Source of the DNA: SFTH01 sp963643985
GTDB taxonomy: Bacteria > Bacillota > Clostridia > Christensenellales > Aristaeellaceae
Length of the DNA: 5,147 bases
Assembly (NCBI GenBank): GCA_963643985.1
Contig: CAVINP010000130.1
Location: 1 to 5,147, forward strand
Reading direction: 5' to 3'
How positions within the stretch are numbered: position 1 is the stretch's first letter; every line of letters starts with the position of its first letter. Below, one piece after another: positions 1 through 5,132 of the stretch. The notes beneath the pieces were generated by a model, which was not told the origin of the DNA, ran no database searches, and was given only the letters and a program-made list of their open reading frames with translations. A program made the translations under genes and the position numbers.

Positions 1-119
1 TATAAAAAGAATAGCATGGTTACACACGTATTTTCATCAGTTGCATGGAATAAAACCGAATCTTCGGACATTATTGTGACAATTGGATGTTATTTCATCC
101 GTCAATCTTCACGTAACGG

Positions 120-148
120 TTGACATATGGCACGTTATCGTGTACAAT
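120..148 (+). promoter_or_regulatory. Sigma-A promoter of the GGDEF gene
   Basis: TTGACA at 120-125 and TACAAT at 143-148 are separated by exactly 17 bases. This is a perfect -35 box and a five-of-six -10 box. Transcription would begin near 155, giving a leader of about 46 bases before the start codon at 201. The surrounding DNA is AT-rich, as expected for a promoter, and the spacer contains a short dyad described separately. Confidence 0.85.
131..142. promoter_or_regulatory. Candidate operator dyad in the promoter spacer
   Basis: CACG at 131-134 and CGTG at 139-142 form a perfect 4+4 inverted repeat around TTAT, lying entirely between the -35 and -10 boxes. A related sequence, CACGTAACGG at 110-119, matches CACGTTATCG at 131-140 in 7 of 10 positions and starts 21 bases earlier, about two helical turns. 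That arrangement would suit a repressor, but the elements are short and chance is a real alternative. No regulator gene is visible nearby. Confidence 0.2.
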
Positions 149-187
149 TAGAAAATAAAAGTAGTTTAGAACTTGTTACGCTATGGG

Positions 188-194
188 AAAGGAG
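188..194 (+). promoter_or_regulatory. Ribosome binding site fixing the GGDEF start
   Basis: AAAGGAG at 188-194 lies six bases before the ATG at 201. The in-frame upstream ATG at 183 overlaps the approach to this site and has no Shine-Dalgarno of its own, so 201 is the better start. Confidence 0.85.
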
Positions 195-200
195 ATCCAT

Positions 201-1349
201 ATGGAACTTGCGAATATCCTGTACCTCGAGATAAGCGTTACATGTTTCATCATATTCGGTTACATACTCATTCGTATGCTCTCGCGTGCGGATCGGCAGG
301 TATTGCCCAGGCTGCTTCGCGGTCTGGTGATCTGCTTTGCGCTCGTGAATCTCAGCGATGCGGCGCAACAGCTGGTCTGCTCCCGAACGGGTGCACACGT
401 CGTGCTGTTGAACAATTTATTCAACTGCACCTACTTCGTCTTCATGGAACTGAGTGCCTACCTGTGGTTCCTCTATGCGGAGCATATGCAGAAGACGCCC
501 GTCGTCAAGAATCTGAGGTGGGCACTGCTGGCAGGTCTGCCGGTGTTTGTGATCTGCATCATGTCGCTGCTCTCCCCCATCACAGGCTGGATATTTTCCA
601 TCGATGCGCTCAACATCTACCATCGCGGTCCCCTGCACATCTGGCAGGTGGGTGTCGGCGCGGCATACCTGCTCTTCACCGCCTTTAAGGCGCTGATGCG
701 CGGTCTGGACAGGCGCTACTTTGTACAGCGGCGCGAGCTGCTGCTGGTCGCGTGGTTCTCGATACTGCCCGCCCTGTCCATACTGGCCCAGACGCTGATC
801 GGCAACAAGGTGCCCATTCAGTGCGCAGGGCTGACGCTCACGGCCATATTCGTCTATGACACGGAGCAGGAATCGCGCATCACCATTGATACGCTTACCA
901 AGATCAGCAACCGTGACCAGGTGCTGCGCTTCATTTCGCGCAAACTCAGCTTTCATACGCCCGGCCGTCAGCTCTGCGTGATGATGATGGATCTGGACGA
1001 TTTCAAGAGCATCAATGACCGCTATGGCCATCTGGCGGGCGATGCCGCGCTGGTGCGTCTGGCGGACGTGCTCAAGACGGCCGTGCCGCGGGACTTCATC
1101 ATCGGCCGCTACGGCGGTGATGAGTTCATACTGGCCGGCGAGGCCGAGAGCGAGGATCAGATCGACTGGGTACGCCTGAGCATACGCGAAACGCTGGTGA
1201 TATTCAACCGCGAGGCCAATTCACCCTTCAGTTTCACCGTCAGCATGGGCTACACCTTCGCGCAGAACAACGACACGGTGGCGGACATCATCAACCGCGC
1301 CGACAATGAGCTCTACCGCGCCAAGGCCAAGCGGCACAAGGGACGGTAG
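201..1349 (+). CDS. Membrane-anchored GGDEF diguanylate cyclase
   Basis: This 382-residue protein is predicted to condense two GTP into cyclic di-GMP at the inner face of the membrane. The N-terminal half (about residues 5-218) is a run of six or seven hydrophobic segments (roughly 7-27, 40-58, 68-93, 107-126, 146-166, 179-199, 205-218) forming an unassigned membrane sensor. A GGDEF domain follows from about residue 228. It opens with a DTLTKISNR version of the usual D-x-L-T-x-L-x-N-R motif. Metal-binding D264 lies in DLDDF, presumed guanine-contacting N272 and D281 follow, and the signature GGDEF is intact at 305-309. The catalytic residues therefore look complete. The usual inhibitory RxxD motif just before GGDEF is absent (PRDF at 296-299). 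There is no EAL or HD-GYP domain. The gene is monocistronic, with its own promoter and a convergent terminator. The signal sensed is unknown. Confidence 0.93.
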   Translation: MELANILYLEISVTCFIIFGYILIRMLSRADRQVLPRLLRGLVICFALVNLSDAAQQLVCSRTGAHVVLLNNLFNCTYFVFMELSAYLWFLYAEHMQKTPVVKNLRWALLAGLPVFVICIMSLLSPITGWIFSIDALNIYHRGPLHIWQVGVGAAYLLFTAFKALMRGLDRRYFVQRRELLLVAWFSILPALSILAQTLIGNKVPIQCAGLTLTAIFVYDTEQESRITIDTLTKISNRDQVLRFISRKLSFHTPGRQLCVMMMDLDDFKSINDRYGHLAGDAALVRLADVLKTAVPRDFIIGRYGGDEFILAGEAESEDQIDWVRLSIRETLVIFNREANSPFSFTVSMGYTFAQNNDTVADIINRADNELYRAKAKRHKGR

Positions 1350-1391
1350 AAGCGAGGGATCGGTATACCCTCTGCTGATTAACCGGACTTT

Positions 1392-1418
1392 ATAAACCCC
1401 TCCAACGCAAACGCCCCC
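1392..1418 (+). repeat. Dispersed repeat, copy A (degenerate)
   Basis: ATAAACCCCTCCAACGCAAA at 1392-1411 closely matches ATAAACCCCTCCACCGCAAG at 2145-2164, with two differences over 20 bases, and both are followed by a C-rich run. Both copies have the same orientation and both lie between genes. Copy A has lost the small internal palindrome seen in copy B, and its second hairpin is represented by the terminator that follows. It is probably one member of a family of intergenic palindromic repeats. Confidence 0.6.
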
Positions 1419-1451
1419 CCTCTCCGCCATTCACGGAGAGGGGGGTGTTTT
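1411..1451 (+). terminator. Rho-independent terminator in convergent gap
   Basis: The C-rich arm 1415-1426 pairs perfectly with 1434-1445 (12 bp, mostly G-C) around a seven-base loop. The stem can be lengthened by a G-U pair and two more pairs if C1414 bulges. TTTT at 1448-1451 follows, giving a good plus-strand terminator for the GGDEF gene. On the minus strand the same stem starts just after the flavoprotein stop codon (1450-1452) and is followed by a weaker U-containing tail (TTTGCGTT). It may therefore serve both converging genes. Confidence 0.85.
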
Positions 1452-2076
1452 ATCTGATGAAGTGGGTTGATATGTGTTTTTCGGTTTCGGGGATGCCGTA
1501 CTTTTCCTTGCCCAGTGCGATGCTCTTCATCAGAAAGACCATGTTCCGGGCAAGTGTGCGCATCGTCTGACGACCCTCGCCGTCCTGCTCGGCTTCGCCG
1601 GGCGTACGGCCGTGGATGCTGTTCCAGTACCGGCTCGAGGCGACGGGCATGCCGGATATCGTGAAATACTTGTTCAGCTCATCAAACGTCGACGAACAGC
1701 CGCCGCGTCTGGCACAGACCACGCTCGCGCCGACCTTCATCGTCTTGTCAAAGGCTGTGCTGTAGAACAGGCGGTCCAGGCAGGCGATCAGCGTCGCGTT
1801 GGCGGAGGCATAGTAGACGGGACTTGCCACCACGAGTGCGTCCGCCGCCTCGAATTTGGGAGCGATCTCGTTCACGACATCGTCGAATACGCACTTGCCT
1901 CTTTGGGCGCAGCCGCCGCAGGCCACACAGCCGCGGATCGCCTTGTTGCCGATGAGCACAGTCTCGCATTCCACGCCGTTTTCTTCGAATATCTTTTCCA
2001 TTTCGCGCAGCGCGACCGCCGTGTTGCCGTTGGTGTGCGGACTGCCGTTGAGCATCAATACCTTCAATTTTGACAT
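1450..2076 (-). CDS. Flavodoxin-fold FMN protein, iron-sulfur flavoprotein-like
   Basis: This 208-residue cytosolic protein belongs to the NADPH-dependent FMN reductase/flavodoxin superfamily. The opening beta strand KVLMLNGSPHTNGNTA (5-20) contains the FMN phosphate-binding loop, and SPVYYASANATL (85-96) is the second flavin-contacting loop. CARRGGCSST (121-130) occupies the place of a third loop. Cysteines 50, 53, 56 and 62 form C-x2-C-x2-C-x5-C, the compact spacing of archaeal/clostridial iron-sulfur flavoproteins (Isf), so a 4Fe-4S cluster is possible but unproven. The start at 2076 is chosen for its strong Shine-Dalgarno. A longer reading frame back to a TTG at 2193 runs through a repeat and lacks a proper binding site. 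The gene has its own consensus promoter and forms a single-gene unit. Likely roles are electron transfer or reduction of quinones or other oxidants; the substrate cannot be read from sequence. Confidence 0.88.
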   Translation of the reverse strand: MSKLKVLMLNGSPHTNGNTAVALREMEKIFEENGVECETVLIGNKAIRGCVACGGCAQRGKCVFDDVVNEIAPKFEAADALVVASPVYYASANATLIACLDRLFYSTAFDKTMKVGASVVCARRGGCSSTFDELNKYFTISGMPVASSRYWNSIHGRTPGEAEQDGEGRQTMRTLARNMVFLMKSIALGKEKYGIPETEKHISTHFIR

Positions 2077-2082
2077 AAAATT

Positions 2083-2089
2083 ACCTCCT
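2083..2089 (-). promoter_or_regulatory. Strong ribosome binding site of the flavoprotein
   Basis: On the minus strand AGGAGGT lies six bases before the ATG ending at 2076, a near-perfect match to the 16S rRNA tail. It decides the start in favour of the shorter 208-residue product. Confidence 0.9.
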
Positions 2090-2144
2090 GACTTTGCGTC
2101 TCCGGCACAACAGATAAAGCAGTGGCGATTATCCAAGCCATTCC

Positions 2145-2190
2145 ATAAACCCCTCCACCGCAAGCGGTCCCCCTCCCCTTTCAGGGGAGG
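2145..2190 (+). repeat. Palindromic dispersed repeat, copy B, in mRNA leader
   Basis: The element begins ATAAACCCCTCC and contains two palindromes. ACCGC-AA-GCGGT at 2157-2168 is a 5 bp stem. CCTCCCC (2172-2178) pairs with GGGGAGG (2184-2190) as a 7 bp stem with a five-base loop. Its first 20 bases recur at 1392-1411. It lies between the flavoprotein promoter and its ribosome binding site, so both hairpins would be transcribed, in reverse complement, near the 5' end of that mRNA. It resembles the short GC-rich intergenic palindromes scattered through many gut Clostridia genomes; that likeness is from memory and untested. Confidence 0.65.
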
Positions 2191-2207
2191 CAACTCCCGA
2201 CGTTCCG

Positions 2208-2236
2208 ATTATACCCGTTCTTCCCTGCACTGTCAA
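2208..2236 (-). promoter_or_regulatory. Perfect consensus promoter of the flavoprotein gene
   Basis: Read on the minus strand, TTGACA (2236-2231) and TATAAT (2213-2208) are separated by exactly 17 bases, a perfect match to the housekeeping consensus in both boxes and spacing. Transcription would start near 2201, leaving a leader of about 125 bases that contains repeat copy B. The -35 box overlaps the U-rich tail of the nucleotidase terminator. A promoter this strong suggests high constitutive expression unless the leader or a repressor restrains it. Confidence 0.9.
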
Positions 2237-2270
2237 ACAGGCCCGGCATTCCGGAACGGAATGCCGGGCC
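2233..2270 (-). terminator. Rho-independent terminator of the nucleotidase gene
   Basis: Bases 2240-2253 and 2257-2270 are perfectly complementary over 14 bp, mainly G-C, around a three-base loop. On the minus strand the hairpin starts about 20 bases after the nucleotidase stop codon and is followed by TGTTTG. The U-tract is short, but the stem is very stable. The same Ts form the start of the next promoter's -35 box. Confidence 0.8.
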
Positions 2271-2289
2271 GAGGAAACGGGTTTGATTT

Positions 2290-3942
2290 TTATTCGATGA
2301 TGGTGAAGCGGCCCTGGCCGTAGGGTTCGGCGTACTCTTCGCCCACGTTGCCCTGCAGACCCTCGGTGATGTAGTTGATCAGCACCTGATTGTCCAGCAT
2401 CACGGCATCCTGAAGGATGGTGTCACCCTTGAACATGTTCATGCCGTCTCCGCCGTCCTTGAGCAGGTAGTTGTGAGAGGCCACGGTGTAGGTCGCCTCG
2501 GGATCGATCGGCTCGCCGTTCACCAGCACATTCTGCACGCGGCGCTCACCGCTCACCTCAACGAACTCGGCGTTTTCGTCCACAATCACGGTGGATTCCA
2601 CGGCCATGTTGATCTCAAACGTCAGGCCGGAAACCTGCAAAAATCCGCCGTTCTCGCTGGGAAGCTTGGATACGGACATCTCAAGGGCGTCCAGAATCTG
2701 TTGGCCGGTGGCCTCGACCACGGTGAGCATATTGCCGAAGGGATGCACGGCGATAACCTGCTCGTAGGTGATATCGCCTGCAGGGATCGTCTGACGGATG
2801 CCACCGCCGTTGACGAGGCCGATCTGTGCGCCGGAAATGAAGCGATAGGCATCCGCGCAAAGGTCGCCCAGGTTGGTCTCCTGCGTGCGGATGATGCGGA
2901 TGGGATTGCCTTCCTCGTCCACCGCCGTGGGATCGTAGATAATCAGATCCACATCCGTGTGCGCCACGACCTCGGTCAGCATGTCCTCATACCGGGAGAC
3001 AATGCCGGCCACGTACTCGGTCGTTTCCTCATCGCGGAAGATGGTCTCGGTGTGCAGTGCGGTCTCGAAAACGGGTGCGCCCTCGTCATCGGTGGAGATG
3101 GTCAGGGAACCCAGCGCGCCCAGTTTCGTGCCGGTGGAAGTGAGCAGCACTTCCTCGCCGTCCTTGTTGAGCACCTTTTCGCCCGCGATGACGGAATGGC
3201 TGTGTGCATCCAGCACCACATCGATGCCGTTGGTGTTGGTGATCAGGTCACTCGAGGTCCAGGGCTTGTCATCGGCGATGAATTCCGTGCCCAGATGGCT
3301 CAGCGCCACGACGATCTCCGCGCCCTCAGCTCTGGCCTGATCGACATACTTCTGGGTGATGTCAAACAGGTCCTGACCGTTGTTGCCGCCGTTGAAGGAG
3401 TAGATGTAGTTGCCCTCTTCATCCTGGAAATAGCTCGGCGTGGACTTGGTGAAGGTCTCGGGGGTATCGATGCCCACGAAGGCCACCTTCCAGCCGCCGA
3501 TCTCGCGGATGACGTAGGGCGTGAGGAGCGGGTTGCCCTCAAGATCGGTGAAGTTGCAGCAGACATAGTCGTACTGGGCCATGTCCTTGAGCTCCATGAA
3601 GCGATCCATGCCGTAATCGAACTCATGGTTGCCGATGGTGGCCACGCTGTAGCCGACCTCGTTCATGATGTCCACGATATATTCGCCCTTGGAGATCGTG
3701 CCCACTGCCTCGCCCTGAATGGCATCGCCGACATCGACGAGCAGCACATCGTATCCCGCCTCGGCATAGGCCTTCTTGTACGCCGCCACGCCCGCGTAGC
3801 TGACGCCGTCATTGATGCCGCAGTGGACATCGTTGGTGTAGAGAATCACGACGGGCGCATGCTCAGTCGCCTCTTCGGCGAAGGCAAAGCCTGTGATCAT
3901 CACGGAGACGATCAGGAGATAAGCCAGGAATCTTTTGATCAT
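2290..3942 (-). CDS. Secreted 5'-nucleotidase / UshA-type metallophosphoesterase
   Basis: This 550-residue exported enzyme is expected to remove phosphate from extracellular nucleotides, perhaps also 2',3'-cyclic nucleotides. A signal peptide occupies residues 1-22 (basic MIKR, hydrophobic core, cleavage after AFA). The N-terminal calcineurin-like domain has the dinuclear metal and catalytic set: D38 and H40 in TNDVH, D73 in VGD, N105/H106/D109 in GNHEFD, H216 in LSHLG, and H247 and H249 in DAHSHS. The C-terminal nucleotide-binding domain shows NGGGIR (378-383), HPFGN (400-404) and HNYLLKDGGDG (490-500). F402 and Y492 are the likely pair stacking on the base, by analogy with human CD73 F417 and F500. 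There is no sorting motif or C-terminal anchor, so it is probably released or loosely attached. The start at 3942 is preferred over the ATG at 3978, which sits at the predicted transcription start. The gene has its own promoter and terminator. Exact substrate preference is not determinable. Confidence 0.93.
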   Translation of the reverse strand: MIKRFLAYLLIVSVMITGFAFAEEATEHAPVVILYTNDVHCGINDGVSYAGVAAYKKAYAEAGYDVLLVDVGDAIQGEAVGTISKGEYIVDIMNEVGYSVATIGNHEFDYGMDRFMELKDMAQYDYVCCNFTDLEGNPLLTPYVIREIGGWKVAFVGIDTPETFTKSTPSYFQDEEGNYIYSFNGGNNGQDLFDITQKYVDQARAEGAEIVVALSHLGTEFIADDKPWTSSDLITNTNGIDVVLDAHSHSVIAGEKVLNKDGEEVLLTSTGTKLGALGSLTISTDDEGAPVFETALHTETIFRDEETTEYVAGIVSRYEDMLTEVVAHTDVDLIIYDPTAVDEEGNPIRIIRTQETNLGDLCADAYRFISGAQIGLVNGGGIRQTIPAGDITYEQVIAVHPFGNMLTVVEATGQQILDALEMSVSKLPSENGGFLQVSGLTFEINMAVESTVIVDENAEFVEVSGERRVQNVLVNGEPIDPEATYTVASHNYLLKDGGDGMNMFKGDTILQDAVMLDNQVLINYITEGLQGNVGEEYAEPYGQGRFTIIE

Positions 3943-3950
3943 GGGAGTTA

Positions 3951-3957
3951 CCGCCTT
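3951..3957 (-). promoter_or_regulatory. Ribosome binding site fixing the nucleotidase start
   Basis: On the minus strand AAGGCGG, one mismatch from AAGGAGG, lies eight bases before the ATG at 3942. The upstream in-frame ATG at 3978 is preceded directly by a -10 box rather than a Shine-Dalgarno. Starting at 3942 also gives a normal signal peptide beginning MIKR. Confidence 0.75.
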
Positions 3958-3980
3958 TCGTTTTTTATTGAACCGCATTT

Positions 3981-3989
3981 ATTATAGCA
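3981..3989 (-). promoter_or_regulatory. Extended -10 promoter of the nucleotidase gene
   Basis: On the minus strand TGCTATAAT (3989-3981) is a perfect -10 box with the TGn extension. The sequence 17 bases upstream (AAGAAA, 4009-4004) is a poor -35 box, which is typical when an extended -10 is present. Transcription would start near 3974, giving a leader of about 32 bases. Confidence 0.75.
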
Positions 3990-4072
3990 CACGATTATTA
4001 CATTTTCTTTTCATATATGGTAATATGTACGTCAAATTCACGCAGCAGGCAGCATCGGCTCGATTTTTTATC

Positions 4073-4101
4073 TTTACTATCACCCCAGTTTCGTGTATAA
4101 T
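4073..4101 (+). promoter_or_regulatory. Promoter of the ybaB-recR operon
   Basis: TTTACT at 4073-4078 (four of six matches to the -35 consensus) and a perfect TATAAT at 4096-4101 are 17 bases apart. Transcription would begin near 4108, about 36 bases before the ybaB start. It diverges from the nucleotidase promoter, with about 83 bases between the distal edges of the nucleotidase -10 extension and this -35 box. Confidence 0.8.
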
Positions 4102-4127
4102 GGTATGGAAAAACATCCACAGGAAAA

Positions 4128-4134
4128 GGAAGGT
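4128..4134 (+). promoter_or_regulatory. Ribosome binding site of ybaB
   Basis: GGAAGGT at 4128-4134, within a longer purine run from 4121, lies nine bases before the ATG at 4144. The in-frame ATG at 4093 overlaps the -10 box and cannot be the start of a transcript made from this promoter. Confidence 0.75.
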
Positions 4135-4143
4135 AGATTATAT

Positions 4144-4488
4144 ATGGCACGAGGCGGATTCCCGAACATGATGGGTGGCGGCAATATGCAGCAGCTGGCG
4201 CGTCAGGCCCAGAAGCTGCAACAGCAGATGACCAAGGCACAGGAAGAGATCGAGGCGCGTGAGTTTGAGGCCACGGCCGGCGGCGGCATGGCCACGGCGA
4301 AGGTCAACGGCAAGAAAGAGCTGCTGAGCATCGAAATCAAGCCCGAAGCGGTCGATCCGGACGACATCGAAATGCTGCAGGACCTGATCGTAGCGGCCGT
4401 AAACGAAGCGCTGCGCCAGGCCGGTGACACGATGGAGCGCGAAATGGGCAAGCTGACCGGCGGTCTGGGCATGCCGGGCCTGTTCTAA
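4144..4488 (+). CDS. ybaB: YbaB/EbfC family nucleoid-associated DNA-binding protein
   Basis: This small 114-residue protein has the family's usual length. Family members form homodimers that bind DNA and associate with the nucleoid. The N-terminus is Gly/Met/Gln-rich. A Gln-rich amphipathic helix (about residues 15-40, LARQAQKLQQQMTKAQEEIE) comes next. The conserved core is EATAGGGMATAKVNGKKEL (42-60), IKPEAVDPDDIEMLQDLI (66-83) and AAVNEALRQA (85-94), ending in a short Gly-rich tail. The gene is first in a two-gene operon, with its stop codon five bases before the recR start. This pairing is widely conserved and ties the protein to recombination and repair, although its precise role is unsettled. 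In many bacteria dnaX lies directly upstream; here the upstream neighbour is an unrelated divergent gene. Confidence 0.95.
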   Translation: MARGGFPNMMGGGNMQQLARQAQKLQQQMTKAQEEIEAREFEATAGGGMATAKVNGKKELLSIEIKPEAVDPDDIEMLQDLIVAAVNEALRQAGDTMEREMGKLTGGLGMPGLF

Positions 4489-4493
4489 AGCCT

Positions 4494-5090
4494 ATGGCAG
4501 AGGTTGAGGCCATACAGCGACTGGTGAACCAGCTCTCCAAGCTGCCGGGCATCGGCCGCAAGACGGCGCAGCGTCTGGCCTATCACATCATCGCCCTGCC
4601 GGAGGATCAGGTGCGCGAGCTGGCCGTGTCGATATTCAACGGCAAGCAGCAGGTGCACTTCTGCCCCGTCTGCGGCAATTTCACCGACGTCGACCCCTGC
4701 GCGATCTGCTCGGACAGTGATCGGCGCCACGACGTGATCTGCGTGGTGAAGGACCCGCGCGACGTGAACGCCATGGAGCGCATGCGCGAATACAACGGCT
4801 TGTACCACGTGCTGCACGGCGTAATTTCGCCGATGGACGGCGTGGGGCCGGACGATATACGCATCAAGGAACTGATGCAGCGGCTGGGTGACGGCACGAT
4901 CAAGGAGGTCGTGCTGGCGACCAACCCCGATGTCGAGGGCGAGGCCACGGCAGCGTACATATCGCGCCTGATCAAGCCCATGGGCATACGCGTCACCCGC
5001 ATTGCCCACGGTGTGCCGGTCGGCGGCGAACTGGAATACACCGATGAGGTCACGCTGCTGCGGGCGTTCCAGGGAAGACGGGAAATCTAG
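4494..5090 (+). CDS. recR: Recombination mediator RecR
   Basis: RecR is a cytosolic repair protein that, with RecO and RecF, loads RecA onto single-stranded DNA at gaps and stalled forks. The 198-residue length is standard. A helix-hairpin-helix motif lies at 17-29 (LPGIGRKTAQRLA), followed by a zinc ribbon with C57, C60, C69 and C72. A Toprim domain (about 79-175) contains DPRDVNAMERM, HGVISPMDGVGPDD and ATNPDVEGEATA (142-153). The conserved C-terminal block includes RIAHGVPVGGELEYTDEVTL. The Toprim position that is Glu in E. coli (CVVE) is Lys86 here. No Shine-Dalgarno precedes the ATG and the gap after ybaB is only five bases, so translation is probably coupled to ybaB. The sequence is closest in style to Bacillus/Clostridium RecR. 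Confidence 0.97.
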   Translation: MAEVEAIQRLVNQLSKLPGIGRKTAQRLAYHIIALPEDQVRELAVSIFNGKQQVHFCPVCGNFTDVDPCAICSDSDRRHDVICVVKDPRDVNAMERMREYNGLYHVLHGVISPMDGVGPDDIRIKELMQRLGDGTIKEVVLATNPDVEGEATAAYISRLIKPMGIRVTRIAHGVPVGGELEYTDEVTLLRAFQGRREI

Positions 5091-5091
5091 G

Positions 5092-5132
5092 AATTCACTG
5101 ATTAAATGAGGCGGTAGGCTGAGCAGTGAATT
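5092..5132. repeat. 9-bp inverted repeat after recR, possible weak terminator
   Basis: AATTCACTG at 5092-5100 and CAGTGAATT at 5124-5132 are perfect inverted repeats separated by 23 bases, with TT following at 5133-5134. It could be a weak terminator for the ybaB-recR operon, a regulator site, or chance. The long loop and AT-containing stem argue against strong termination. Confidence 0.35.

Noticed and set aside
173..688. Alternative plus-strand frame overlapping the GGDEF gene
   Set aside because: It is out of frame with the clear membrane plus GGDEF protein, has no motif, and has low-complexity Arg/Ala/Cys composition typical of a shadow frame.
1354..1372. GAGGG/CCCTC inverted repeat just after the GGDEF stop
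   Set aside because: The stem is only 5 bp with no U-tract, and the much stronger terminator at 1411-1451 explains the gap.
2077..2193. N-terminal extension of the flavoprotein from a TTG at 2193
   Set aside because: It would translate the palindromic repeat, lacks a spaced Shine-Dalgarno and has no flavodoxin homology; the AGGAGGT before 2076 settles the start.
3943..3978. Twelve-residue longer start for the nucleotidase
   Set aside because: The ATG at 3978 lies within a few bases of the predicted transcription start behind TATAAT, with no room for a ribosome binding site.
2473..3987. A 504-residue open frame on the plus strand opposite the nucleotidase
   Set aside because: It is antisense to a gene with complete catalytic motifs and a signal peptide. 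Its His/Asp/Gly/Val-rich composition is what a GC-rich antisense shadow gives, and it has no recognisable motif.
4093..4143. Longer ybaB start at 4093
   Set aside because: That codon overlaps the -10 box of the promoter, while the ATG at 4144 has a Shine-Dalgarno and gives the normal family length.
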